Notes under the pieces: model-generated
What the model was told of the DNA's origin: nothing
What the model saw: only the letters and a program-made list of their open reading frames with translations
Databases searched by the model: none
Part shown: piece after piece, positions 1 through 6,548 of the stretch
Position numbering within the stretch: position 1 is the first letter of the stretch
Layout: every line of letters starts with the position of its first letter
NCBI GenBank assembly: GCA_934098295.1
Contig: CAKONV010000033.1
Coordinates: forward strand, 1-7,495
DNA from: an uncultured Bacilli bacterium
Lineage (GTDB): Bacteria; Bacillota_I; Bacilli_A; ML615J-28; CAG-313
Reading direction: 5' to 3'
DNA: 7,495 nt
Made by a program: the position numbers and the translations under genes

Positions 1-201
1 AGTATATCATAAATAAAAAAATCGTGTTTTTATCTGAACTGTTCATTTAATATTTCAGTTTAGATTATACACGAATATATATGAAGTTAACAACTAGGCT
101 ACTTAAAAGAAGTCAATAGTTAAAAACATAATAGTCTAACTTAAATAAAGTTAATTCGCAATAAAATATTTATAAACAATTGAAATATCAGAGGTAAGTA
201 A

Positions 202-678
202 ATGTTTAGAACAGTACGTAAAAAGAAAAATGAAATTAATATTTTAGATACAAACAATTTGTTACAAAATAGTAGACGTGGAATTTTAGCTGTAAATGGT
301 GACGATGGTTATCCTTACGCTATACCTATCAATTTTATTTATGACCAAAAGAACAATAAAATATATTTTCATGGAGCACGTGCAGGTCATAAAGTTGATT
401 CATTAAAGGCAAGTGACAAAATCTGTTTTACTGTATATGGAAATGAAACCATTAAAAAAGAATCTTGGGCACCTTTTCTTCAAAGTATTGTTTTATTTGG
501 TAGATGCCATTTATTAGAACCAGGAGAAAATACCACTGCTATATTAAAGAAATTTGCAATGAAATATTATCCAAGTGAACAACTTGTTGACGAAGAAATA
601 ACAAGAGCTCTAAAGGCTGTTCAAGTATTTGAAATAGTTATTGAACATATGAGTGCTAAAGAAATACAAGAGCGCTAA
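202..678 (+). CDS. NimA-like pyridoxamine 5'-phosphate oxidase family flavoprotein
   Basis: This 158-residue cytosolic protein looks like a member of the FMN-binding split-barrel superfamily, in the group that includes the 5-nitroimidazole resistance (Nim) proteins. I see the typical order of elements: a basic start (residues 1-10), the GYPYAIPINFIY strand (36-47), the IYFHGARAGHK segment (54-64) usual for Nim-like proteins, a VCF-like strand (KICFTVYG, 73-80) and SIVLFGRCHLL (95-105). The length fits the family (about 150-170). The ATG is preceded by AGAGGT at 190-195 with suitable spacing, so the start is sound. In this family members bind FMN and reduce small molecules or stay uncharacterised; true nitroimidazole reduction cannot be told from sequence. 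The 201 bases upstream are very AT-rich and show no promoter I would defend. The gene stands alone: the next unit has its own promoter. Family assignment is firm, substrate unknown. Confidence 0.88.
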   Translation: MFRTVRKKKNEINILDTNNLLQNSRRGILAVNGDDGYPYAIPINFIYDQKNNKIYFHGARAGHKVDSLKASDKICFTVYGNETIKKESWAPFLQSIVLFGRCHLLEPGENTTAILKKFAMKYYPSEQLVDEEITRALKAVQVFEIVIEHMSAKEIQER

Positions 679-722
679 TAACAAAATAATTTATTTCTTT
701 TTATTCATTTTTGATTAAATTA

Positions 723-751
723 TTGACTAATTAACAATGTTGTAATATAAT
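723..751 (+). promoter_or_regulatory. Sigma-A type promoter for the paralogous membrane-protein pair
   Basis: TTGACT at 723-728 and TATAAT at 746-751 are separated by exactly 17 bases, close to the full consensus for the housekeeping sigma factor. Transcription should begin near 758. This matters for the next gene, because an upstream in-frame ATG at 756 would then lie at the very 5' end of the message or outside it. The ATG at 786 with its GAGGGA site is therefore the likely start. Confidence 0.75.
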
Positions 752-785
752 AGTAGTGGTATGGAATAGGAAAAGAGGGAAAATC

Positions 786-1304
786 ATGTTTGAAAAAGTA
801 GAAAAATTTAAGAAAAGAAAAAAAGTAAGAGTTATTATAGAAGTAATCTTAGTGATTTCTTCATTAGTCGCTTTAATTGTTTGTTTAAAAAAGAGTTTAA
901 TTGGAATTAGAATGGGCGATTTTGTGGCAGATTTATTAGGTTTGTTTGATTCTAAACAAAAGTATAGTTTTGATGAGAGATATATAATACCATTTATGAT
1001 TTTAATATTTGTATTTCCTATTAGTGTTTGTGTTCTTATAAAAGATAAATTTTTTATTGGTTATTATAATATTTCTTCATATGAAGATGAGGTATATATA
1101 TATGTTGGACTATTATATACTAAACTTTATATTAATGGAAAATGTGCTGATACAGTTTGTTATCTTTTAACAGATTATTTAGCAGGCAAACTAAATGATT
1201 GCTCAGTTATAACTTGTTGCCCAATTGGATTTCATGGATTTCACGTTTCATATACAAATTCAACGGAAGACTTTAATGTATCTATTAGTGATTTGATCAT
1301 CTAG
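786..1304 (+). CDS. Small two-helix membrane protein of unknown function (intact copy of tandem pair)
   Basis: I do not recognise this family. From the ATG at 786 the protein has 172 residues. It has a short, strongly basic N-terminus (about 1-15), a hydrophobic helix at about 16-34, a 30-residue linker, a second helix at about 67-85, and a soluble C-terminal domain of about 80 residues. That domain starts with NISSYEDEVYIY and ends in NSTEDFNVSISDLII. A 5' extension to ATG 756 is open but unlikely: GAGGGA (775-780) lies five bases before ATG 786, and the promoter at 723-751 puts the transcript start near 758. By hand, roughly 30 of the last 80 residues match the product of the neighbouring broken gene, so the two arose by tandem duplication. 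The gap to that gene is 37 bases with no terminator, so they were probably co-transcribed. Function unknown; topology is predicted by eye. Confidence 0.7.
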   Translation: MFEKVEKFKKRKKVRVIIEVILVISSLVALIVCLKKSLIGIRMGDFVADLLGLFDSKQKYSFDERYIIPFMILIFVFPISVCVLIKDKFFIGYYNISSYEDEVYIYVGLLYTKLYINGKCADTVCYLLTDYLAGKLNDCSVITCCPIGFHGFHVSYTNSTEDFNVSISDLII

Positions 1305-1341
1305 ATTTAGTCAAAAATAATGACATTAGCGGGTATTAATA

Positions 1342-1855
1342 ATGTATAAAAAATTGAAGAGAAGAAAAATAATAAGAAATATTATAGATAGAAGGAATTT
1401 TATGTATTACTTTTATAGTATTAACAGTTATATATATTTTTAAGTATAAGAATAGTAGAATTGACAAAATAACAGAACAAGTGATTCTTGGAAAAGTAGT
1501 AGGAACAGAAGTAACTACCACATATAATGAAAAATATTCTTCCATTTATTTTCGTTTCATTATGGCTTTGTATGTTTCTCTTGTGATTTTAATAACTGAT
1601 ATAATTTGCTCAGGTTTCATTGATATTTCTTCAAAAGAAGATAAAATTTATATATACAAAGGGCTATTCTTACTGGGATTATATGTTAATGGTGAACTTG
1701 CCGATTATATTATTCTTAATTATAGAACTCATTTAAAGTCGATGTTAAGTGATGGTTCAATTATTTATTGTTATTTGGATTATCGATGTATTAATATTTC
1801 TTTTTCAAATACTACTGATACATTTGATGTAACTCGTAGAGATTTAATAAAATAG
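1342..1855 (+). pseudogene. Frameshifted paralogue of the upstream membrane protein
   Basis: Starting at ATG 1342 the frame reads MYKKLKRRKIIRNIIDRR and stops at a TAA about 33 codons on. The rest of the protein continues in the next frame from about 1388 to the TAG at 1853-1855. At the junction the four bases ATAG occur twice in a row (1384-1391). Removing one copy restores a single frame of 169 codons that reads RNIIEGILCIT, which aligns with RVIIEVILVIS of the intact neighbour. The restored protein has the same plan and size as that neighbour (172 residues): basic N-terminus, two hydrophobic helices, and a C-terminal domain with DISSKEDKIYIY and NTTDTFDVTRRDLIK. A shorter product could begin at GTG 1481, but it would lack the first helix and has no convincing ribosome site. 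The upstream AGCGGGT (1328-1334) is a weak but plausible ribosome site for the original start. A sequencing error remains possible. Confidence 0.75.
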
Positions 1856-1865
1856 ATAAATTACT

Positions 1866-1906
1866 AGTTAATAGGTCAAAATATTTTGACTTATTAACTT
1901 TTTTTT
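1866..1906 (+). terminator. Intrinsic terminator of the membrane-protein pair
   Basis: A long inverted repeat (left arm 1866-1881, right arm 1884-1899) pairs over about 15 positions with one G-T wobble around an AT-rich tip. A run of eight T follows at 1899-1906. It lies 10 bases after the stop of the broken paralogue and just ahead of the ABC promoter, so it separates the two units. Confidence 0.88.
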
Positions 1907-1924
1907 AAAAATAAATCATAACGC

Positions 1925-1953
1925 TTGACAAGTTAGCAACTGCTAACTATAAT
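1925..1953 (+). promoter_or_regulatory. Full-consensus promoter of the ABC transporter operon
   Basis: TTGACA at 1925-1930 and TATAAT at 1948-1953 match the housekeeping consensus exactly, with the ideal 17-base spacer. The start of transcription should be near 1960, leaving a leader of about 45 bases. Such a strong promoter with a palindrome between its two elements is the usual arrangement for a gene kept off by a repressor. Confidence 0.9.
1932..1947 (+). promoter_or_regulatory. Palindromic operator inside the ABC promoter spacer
   Basis: GTTAGCA (1932-1938) and TGCTAAC (1941-1947) form a perfect 7+7 inverted repeat with two central bases. It fills the 17-base spacer almost completely. 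A dimeric repressor bound here would block RNA polymerase. The size and placing suit TetR- or MarR-type regulators, but the sequence is not one I can assign to a named regulator, and no regulator gene is present in the window. Confidence 0.75.
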
Positions 1954-1962
1954 ATTATAATA

Positions 1963-1978
1963 GTAAACTATTGCTAAC
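1963..1978 (+). promoter_or_regulatory. Second, imperfect operator copy downstream of the ABC promoter
   Basis: Sixteen bases here agree with the perfect operator at 12 positions, including an exact TGCTAAC half-site at 1972-1978. The left half is degenerate. The centre lies 31 bases from the first operator, close to three helical turns, so two dimers could bind on the same face. It covers the predicted transcription start region. Confidence 0.45.
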
Positions 1979-2006
1979 ATAAAAATATAAATGAGGAAGT
2001 TATGAT

Positions 2007-2708
2007 ATGAGTATAATAAAGTTAAAAGATGTAACCAAAAAATATATTACTGGTGATCATGAATTTAGTGCATTGAAAGATGTTAATCTATCCATAGATG
2101 AAGGAAAGGTTGTCGTAATTTTAGGACCATCAGGTGCTGGAAAATCAACATTACTAAACTTAATTGGTGGTCTTGATAATCCAACAAGTGGAACAATTGA
2201 AGTAGATAGCGAAAACATTGAGGATTATTCTGATAATGAATTGGCTGCATATAGAGCAAGTAAGGTTGGCTTTGTATTCCAATTCTATAATTTAATACCT
2301 ACATTAACTGTATATGAAAATGTGGCAATCGTAAACGAAATTACTCCTAGTCCTTTCCCAGTCGAAAAAATGCTAGAAGAAGTAGGATTATTAGATCATG
2401 CTAAAAAGTTTCCCAGTGAATTATCTGGTGGCGAACAGCAAAGAGTATCAATTGCAAGAGCTTTAGCGAAAAACCCTAAAATATTACTAGCTGATGAACC
2501 AACAGGAGCCTTAGATTCTTTAACCGGTGTATTAGTTTTAAAACTATTATTAAAAATGGCAAAAGAATATAATAAAACAGTTATAATTGTTACTCACAAT
2601 CAAAATATTGCTAAAATTGGCAATGTTACAATAAGAGTAAAAAATAGTCAAATAAAGAGCGTAGAAGAAAATATCAACCCTGTTCCTGTTGATGAAGTGG
2701 AGTGGTAA
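2007..2708 (+). CDS. ABC transporter ATP-binding protein, MacB/LolD type
   Basis: This 233-residue cytosolic ATPase powers the membrane protein encoded next to it. All nucleotide-binding elements are intact: Walker A GPSGAGKST (40-48), Q-loop glutamine 92 in FVFQFYNLIP, signature LSGGEQQR (139-146), Walker B ILLADE (159-164) with catalytic Glu164, D-loop ALDS (168-171) and switch His197 in VTHN. The QFYNLIPTLTVYENV stretch is typical of the LolD/MacB/FtsE-like group, which works by mechanotransmission rather than by moving a substrate through a channel. The ATG at 2007 has GAGGAAG at 1993-1999. An out-of-frame ATG lies at 2002. The stop is three bases before the permease start, and the permease ribosome site lies within the end of this gene, so the two are translationally linked. 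Transcription comes from the repressible promoter at 1925-1953. The substrate cannot be named; peptides, drugs or lipids are known cargoes of relatives. Confidence 0.96.
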   Translation: MSIIKLKDVTKKYITGDHEFSALKDVNLSIDEGKVVVILGPSGAGKSTLLNLIGGLDNPTSGTIEVDSENIEDYSDNELAAYRASKVGFVFQFYNLIPTLTVYENVAIVNEITPSPFPVEKMLEEVGLLDHAKKFPSELSGGEQQRVSIARALAKNPKILLADEPTGALDSLTGVLVLKLLLKMAKEYNKTVIIVTHNQNIAKIGNVTIRVKNSQIKSVEENINPVPVDEVEW

Positions 2709-2711
2709 GAT

Positions 2712-4997
2712 ATGTTATTTAAAAAGTTGATACGTACTTTTTTTAAGTATAAAGCTCAGTTTATTTCCATGATAATCATGGTAATTTTAGGAATAGCTAT
2801 TTTTGCTGGATTTAATGCTGAATGGTATTCAATAGATAAAGACACTTCTGCATTCTTTGATGAGACTAATTTTGCTACATATAGAATATATAATGATAAA
2901 AAGCCCTTTAGTTTAGAAGATTTAGATAAAATCAAAAAAATAGATGGAGTTAGTAAAGCAACAAGATATATCAGTATTGATGTAAGTGAAACTAGGGAAA
3001 ATGATATAATCAAACTAACTGTATCTGAAAATTTCACCGTATCTTCATTCGCTCTTCAAGATGGTAAAGAATATGATCCCAATGATGAAAATGGTATATG
3101 GTTAAGTAAAAACTATGTTAGTAGAAATAATTACAAAATTGGTGATGTTATTGAATTAAAATATGGAAACATTGTAAGGCAATTAACTATTAGAGGTATA
3201 TGTTTATCAGGTGAATATTTAATTAATACTCACAATGATGCTTTAATGCCAGATTTTGATAAAGTAGGCTATGCTTACACAACTCCAGCTTTTTATGAAA
3301 AACTTTCAACAGATATTTTTGGAAGTGTTTATTACCCTCAAATTAATGTAATTTCATCTTCTAACAAGGAAGAATTTTCCACAAATGTAGATAAAGTGCT
3401 AAACACAACGTTACAAGTTATACCTTTAGATGATGTTGTATCCTATAGCCAAGCTAAAGGTGAATCAGATGAAGGTAAAACAATGGGTTCGGTATTACCA
3501 GTTATATTCTTGCTAATAGCTATTTTAACAATGGTTACAACGATGAATAGAATAACTAGTAATGAAAAAGTTCAAATAGGAATTCTAAAAGCTTTAGGCT
3601 TCAAGAACAAAAGAATATTATGGCATTATACATCTTATGCTTTTACAATAGGAGCTATTGGTGGTGTAATTGGTTTAATACTTGGTTTTGCCATTTCAAA
3701 GATTTTCTTTAGTCCAACAGGTTCTATGGGAACATATTTTGAAATGCCTGACTGGAGTATACACATGCCATATTTTGTATATATTGGTATTATTCTAATT
3801 GTTGCATTTTTAACTTTAATTGGTTATTTATCAGTTAAAAGACAATTAAGAGGTAGTGCAGCATCAGCATTAAGACCCTACGAACCAAAGAAAATGAAAA
3901 ATCTTATTATTGAAAAAACAAAACTATTTAATAAGTTAAACTTTGTAGCAAGATATAATTTACGTGATTCTTTTAGACATATTGCTAGACTTGCTATGTC
4001 AATCTTTGGAGTTTTTGGATGTACATTACTTTTATTTGCAACCTTTGGTATGAAGTCTACAATGGATAATTTTATTGACACTAATTATGATGTTGTAATG
4101 AACTATGAATCAACACTGGCAATTAGTGAAAAAACCACAAATGAAGAAGCTATATCTTTAGCCAAAGACTATAAAGGAGATTATAGTAGTAGCCTAGCCA
4201 CAAAAGTAGAAGGAACAACTTATGCGTTGACAATACTTAATAATGATTTTGACAAAGTAAGACTTTTGAAAAAGAAAGAAGCTATTCATAAATTAGATAA
4301 TAGTGGTGTATATATATGTGAAAGAATGGCAACTGCTCTAAAACTAAAAGTTGGTGATACTTTTACTTTCTCCATCTATGGAAAAAAGGAAACCTATGAA
4401 GTTAAAGTAATTGAAATAGTATCTTCTAATACCAATGGTTTTACCATGACATATGACTTAGCTTCAAAATTAAATCTAAACTATAAAATTAACAAAATTT
4501 ATACAGATATAAAGAAGGAAAACATTACTACTGATGAACAAATAGTATCAATATCAACTAAAGAAGATTTAATGAAGACATTTGATACCTTCTTTGAAAT
4601 TATGAATTTAATGATATATGTCTTAGTAATTTTCTCTTTACTATTAGCATTTGTCGTTTTATACAATTTAGGAACTTTAAGCTATATAGAAAGATATCAT
4701 GAATTAGCAACTTTAAAAGTATTAGGATTCAAATGTAAGAAAATAAGATGGGTGTTAATCTCTCAAAATATATCTACATCAATCATTGGAATAATTATCG
4801 GTTGTCCAGTAGGATATCTAACTTTAAATGTACTATATAAATTACTTGCTTCAGAGTATGAATTAGTAGTAACTTGTTCTTGGTATGTATATGTTGCAAG
4901 TATCGCTTTAACACTTGTTACAAGTATTATTGTATCAAGTCTTGCATCATTAAAGGTTAAAAAGATTAACATGGTTGAAGCTTTAAAAGCAGAATAA
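2712..4997 (+). CDS. ABC transporter permease with two FtsX-type domains
   Basis: The 761-residue membrane partner of the upstream ATPase is built as two similar halves. Half one has a helix near 15-35, an extracellular domain (about 40-255) and three helices near 262-281, 309-329 and 354-374. Half two has a helix near 425-447, an extracellular domain (about 450-625) and three helices near 631-654, 684-708 and 724-747. Each half carries the short conserved loop that contacts the ATPase: NEKVQIGILKALGFKNKRI after the second helix, and RYHELATLKVLGFKCKKI in the second half. This is the fused FtsX/MacB_PCD layout, with eight helices, not the ten-helix BceB layout. GGAGTGG at 2699-2705 supplies the ribosome site. 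Being a fused pair, it probably works with an ATPase dimer. Relatives export peptides or drugs or extract lipids; the substrate here is unknown. A terminator follows directly. Confidence 0.93.
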   Translation: MLFKKLIRTFFKYKAQFISMIIMVILGIAIFAGFNAEWYSIDKDTSAFFDETNFATYRIYNDKKPFSLEDLDKIKKIDGVSKATRYISIDVSETRENDIIKLTVSENFTVSSFALQDGKEYDPNDENGIWLSKNYVSRNNYKIGDVIELKYGNIVRQLTIRGICLSGEYLINTHNDALMPDFDKVGYAYTTPAFYEKLSTDIFGSVYYPQINVISSSNKEEFSTNVDKVLNTTLQVIPLDDVVSYSQAKGESDEGKTMGSVLPVIFLLIAILTMVTTMNRITSNEKVQIGILKALGFKNKRILWHYTSYAFTIGAIGGVIGLILGFAISKIFFSPTGSMGTYFEMPDWSIHMPYFVYIGIILIVAFLTLIGYLSVKRQLRGSAASALRPYEPKKMKNLIIEKTKLFNKLNFVARYNLRDSFRHIARLAMSIFGVFGCTLLLFATFGMKSTMDNFIDTNYDVVMNYESTLAISEKTTNEEAISLAKDYKGDYSSSLATKVEGTTYALTILNNDFDKVRLLKKKEAIHKLDNSGVYICERMATALKLKVGDTFTFSIYGKKETYEVKVIEIVSSNTNGFTMTYDLASKLNLNYKINKIYTDIKKENITTDEQIVSISTKEDLMKTFDTFFEIMNLMIYVLVIFSLLLAFVVLYNLGTLSYIERYHELATLKVLGFKCKKIRWVLISQNISTSIIGIIIGCPVGYLTLNVLYKLLASEYELVVTCSWYVYVASIALTLVTSIIVSSLASLKVKKINMVEALKAE

Positions 4998-5002
4998 CTA
5001 AC

Positions 5003-5049
5003 AAAATAAGCATTGATAGAAACAAAACTATTAGTGCTTATTTTTATTT
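5003..5049 (+). terminator. Intrinsic terminator of the ABC transporter operon
   Basis: Left arm 5005-5019 and right arm 5028-5042 form a 15-pair stem with two G-T wobbles and an eight-base loop (AAACAAAA). T-rich sequence follows (TTTTTATTT from 5041). It begins a few bases after the permease stop. A weaker hairpin with a T run, about 5050-5086, may back it up. Confidence 0.85.
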
Positions 5050-5076
5050 AAAGAAACAATAAAATATGTAAACATG

Positions 5077-5105
5077 TTGTTTTTTTATAACAGATATAGT
5101 ATCAT
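5077..5105 (+). promoter_or_regulatory. Candidate weak promoter for the riboswitch-decarboxylase operon
   Basis: TTGTTT (5077-5082) and TATCAT (5100-5105) stand 17 bases apart, upstream of the leader RNA. Both boxes deviate from consensus, and the stretch is so AT-rich that other pairs are possible. Some promoter must lie between the terminator at 5049 and the riboswitch start at 5146; this is the best pair I find. Confidence 0.3.
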
Positions 5106-5145
5106 TTATATGGTTTATTATAAAATAAACTAAAAATCTAATAAA

Positions 5146-5235
5146 AAGCGGAGTAGCATTATCGTATTGTATTCGTCAGCACGGAAAATATCCCGGATAT
5201 AGTAGTCAAGTTAAAAACTAGGCATGCAAGAGCTT
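5146..5235 (+). promoter_or_regulatory. yybP-ykoY family (Mn2+) riboswitch
   Basis: The 90-base leader carries the family's conserved strands: GGAGTAGC (5150-5157), CGTCA (5174-5178) followed after a small hairpin by CGG (5194-5196), and GCAAGA (5226-5231). All expected helices can be drawn. P1 is AAGC 5146-5149 with GCTT 5232-5235. P2 is GCAT 5156-5159 with ATGC 5224-5227. P3a is 5165-5172 with 5197-5204, eight pairs including two wobbles. The apical stem is GGA 5183-5185 with TCC 5191-5193. P4 is AGTT 5209-5212 with AACT 5216-5219. As I recall the family, P1 is usually AAGG with CCTT; here both strands changed together, which supports the fold. Known members sense Mn2+ where the two internal loops dock, and switch on Mn2+ exporters and related proteins. 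No terminator lies between it and the start codon. The ribosome site begins 12 bases after P1, so control of translation is more likely. Confidence 0.87.
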
Positions 5236-5259
5236 ATATAAAATTAAAAGGAGTAACAT

Positions 5260-6384
5260 ATGGATTTTTTATTAGAAGGCATAAAAAATTTCACGTGGCA
5301 ACAAGGTGTAATGATTATTGTTGGCTTTGTATTAATTTTTCTTGCTGTAAAAAAAGAACTAGAACCAGCCCTTTTATTGCCAATGGGCTTTGGTGCAATC
5401 TTAGTTAATCTACCATTATCTGGAGTCATTAATCAAATTGCTGCAGATAATACAGTCACTGTTGGTGCAATTGAATGGTTATTTAAAGTAGGAATAGAAT
5501 CATCCGAAATTTTTCCATTATTGCTATTTATTGGCATTGGTGCCATGATGGATTTTGGTCCCTTATTATCCAATCCCAAATTAATATTTGTTGGAGCTGC
5601 GGCTCAATTTGGAATTTTTGCGACAATTGCTATCGCATCATTAATGGGATTTGATATAAAGGATGCGGCAAGTATTGGTATAATAGGTGCAGCTGATGGA
5701 CCAACTTCTATTTTAGTATCGCAAGTATTAAAAAGTAATTACATTGGTTCAATTGCCGTTGCAGCATATTGTTATATGGCATTAGTTCCAATTATTCAAC
5801 CTGCTGTTATAAAAATGATAGCTTCAAAAAATGAACGAAAAATAAGAATGGAATATAATCCAAAAAGTGTCTCTAAAACTACTAAAATATTATTCCCTAT
5901 TATTGTTACCATCATTGCAGGCCTAATTGCCCCATCATCAATTTCTTTAGTAGGCTTTTTGATGTTTGGAAACTTAATTAAAGAATGTGGTGTTCTTGAT
6001 AGTTTATCAAAAACTGCTAGTGATATTCTATCTAATCTTGTTACCTTATTATTGGGTTTAACAATTGCTTTTAGTATGAAAGCTGAACAATTTGTTACTG
6101 TTAAAACCTTGATGATTATAGGATTAGGCTTATTAGCATTCGTATTTGATACTATTGGTGGTATCGTATTTGTAAAAATACTAAACATATTTTCTAAGAA
6201 AAAAATTAATCCAATGGTAGGAGCGGCTGGAATATCAGCCTTTCCAATGGCATCAAGAGTTGTTCAAAAATTGGGATTACAAGAAGATCCTTACAATCAC
6301 TTGTTGATGCATGCAGCTAGTGCCAATATTGCTGGTCAAATTGCTTCAGTAATTGCTGGCGGTGTTATTTTAGGATTATTATAG
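5260..6384 (+). CDS. Na+-translocating decarboxylase beta subunit family protein (OadB/GcdB/MmdB-like)
   Basis: The 374-residue polytopic membrane protein belongs to the beta-subunit family of sodium pumps that couple decarboxylation of oxaloacetate, methylmalonyl-CoA or glutaconyl-CoA to Na+ export. Its length matches GcdB-type members. Family signatures are intact: GAADGPTSI (143-151) and NPMVGAAGISAFPMASRV (317-334). Residues corresponding to those shown to be important in Klebsiella OadB (D203, Y229, N373, G377, S382, R389) appear as D146, Y172, N317, G321, S326 and R333 with identical spacing. AAGGAG at 5248-5253 fixes the start at ATG 5260. Upstream is a Mn2+-type riboswitch. Downstream, 11 bases on, comes a gamma-like one-helix protein. 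No alpha subunit (carboxyltransferase) or biotin carrier is nearby, so this is either a pump whose other parts lie elsewhere or a stand-alone transporter. The riboswitch makes a manganese role a serious alternative; that is inference. Confidence 0.93.
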   Translation: MDFLLEGIKNFTWQQGVMIIVGFVLIFLAVKKELEPALLLPMGFGAILVNLPLSGVINQIAADNTVTVGAIEWLFKVGIESSEIFPLLLFIGIGAMMDFGPLLSNPKLIFVGAAAQFGIFATIAIASLMGFDIKDAASIGIIGAADGPTSILVSQVLKSNYIGSIAVAAYCYMALVPIIQPAVIKMIASKNERKIRMEYNPKSVSKTTKILFPIIVTIIAGLIAPSSISLVGFLMFGNLIKECGVLDSLSKTASDILSNLVTLLLGLTIAFSMKAEQFVTVKTLMIIGLGLLAFVFDTIGGIVFVKILNIFSKKKINPMVGAAGISAFPMASRVVQKLGLQEDPYNHLLMHAASANIAGQIASVIAGGVILGLL

Positions 6385-6395
6385 GAGGCAAAAAT

Positions 6396-6545
6396 ATGTT
6401 TTTTATAATTAGCAAAATAAAAGATAATTTCAAAACAGCCCTAGATATTGGTTGGAAAGGCATATTAGCTATCTTTTTAGCAATGGCAATAATATATATA
6501 GTCATTTTAATCTTAAACAAAGTAACAAAAAATAAAGAGGAATAA
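6396..6545 (+). CDS. Small one-helix protein, OadG/gamma-like companion of the beta subunit
   Basis: This 49-residue gene starts with ATG after a perfect AGGAGG (6383-6388) that overlaps the beta-subunit stop. The protein reads as an amphipathic start, then DIGWKGILAIFLAMAIIYIVILILNKV with one membrane helix at about residues 22-42, and a short charged tail KNKEE. The GWKGILAIF...IYxVILxLNK pattern is what small gamma subunits of sodium-pump decarboxylases look like around their helix. Those are usually longer, and the enterobacterial OadG carries a C-terminal Zn-binding region, which is absent here. In the family gamma anchors and helps assemble the alpha-beta complex. Here it probably stabilises the beta protein. 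Adjacent position and tight spacing support one operon and a physical partnership. Assignment rests on a short sequence and context. Confidence 0.8.
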   Translation: MFFIISKIKDNFKTALDIGWKGILAIFLAMAIIYIVILILNKVTKNKEE

Positions 6546-6548
6546 AAA

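Noticed and set aside
85..100. AGTTAACAACTAGGC at 85 resembles AGTTAAAAACTAGGC in the riboswitch 3' half near 5209, hinting at a second riboswitch remnant.
   Set aside because: A 14 of 15 match between AT-rich stretches is expected several times by chance in a window this size, and none of the other riboswitch strands are present near 85.
756..785. A ten-residue N-terminal extension of the first membrane protein starting at ATG 756.
   Set aside because: The TATAAT at 746-751 places the transcript start near 758, and the good ribosome site (GAGGGA) belongs to ATG 786.
5050..5145. A T-box or other tRNA-sensing leader upstream of the beta subunit.
   Set aside because: There is no T-box core sequence and no terminator/antiterminator pair; the leader fits the yybP-ykoY pattern instead.
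5796..6188. A 130-codon open frame on the reverse strand inside the beta-subunit gene, and similar reverse frames inside the permease.
   Set aside because: They lie wholly within strongly supported forward genes, have no ribosome sites or family motifs, and follow from the low stop density opposite hydrophobic codons.
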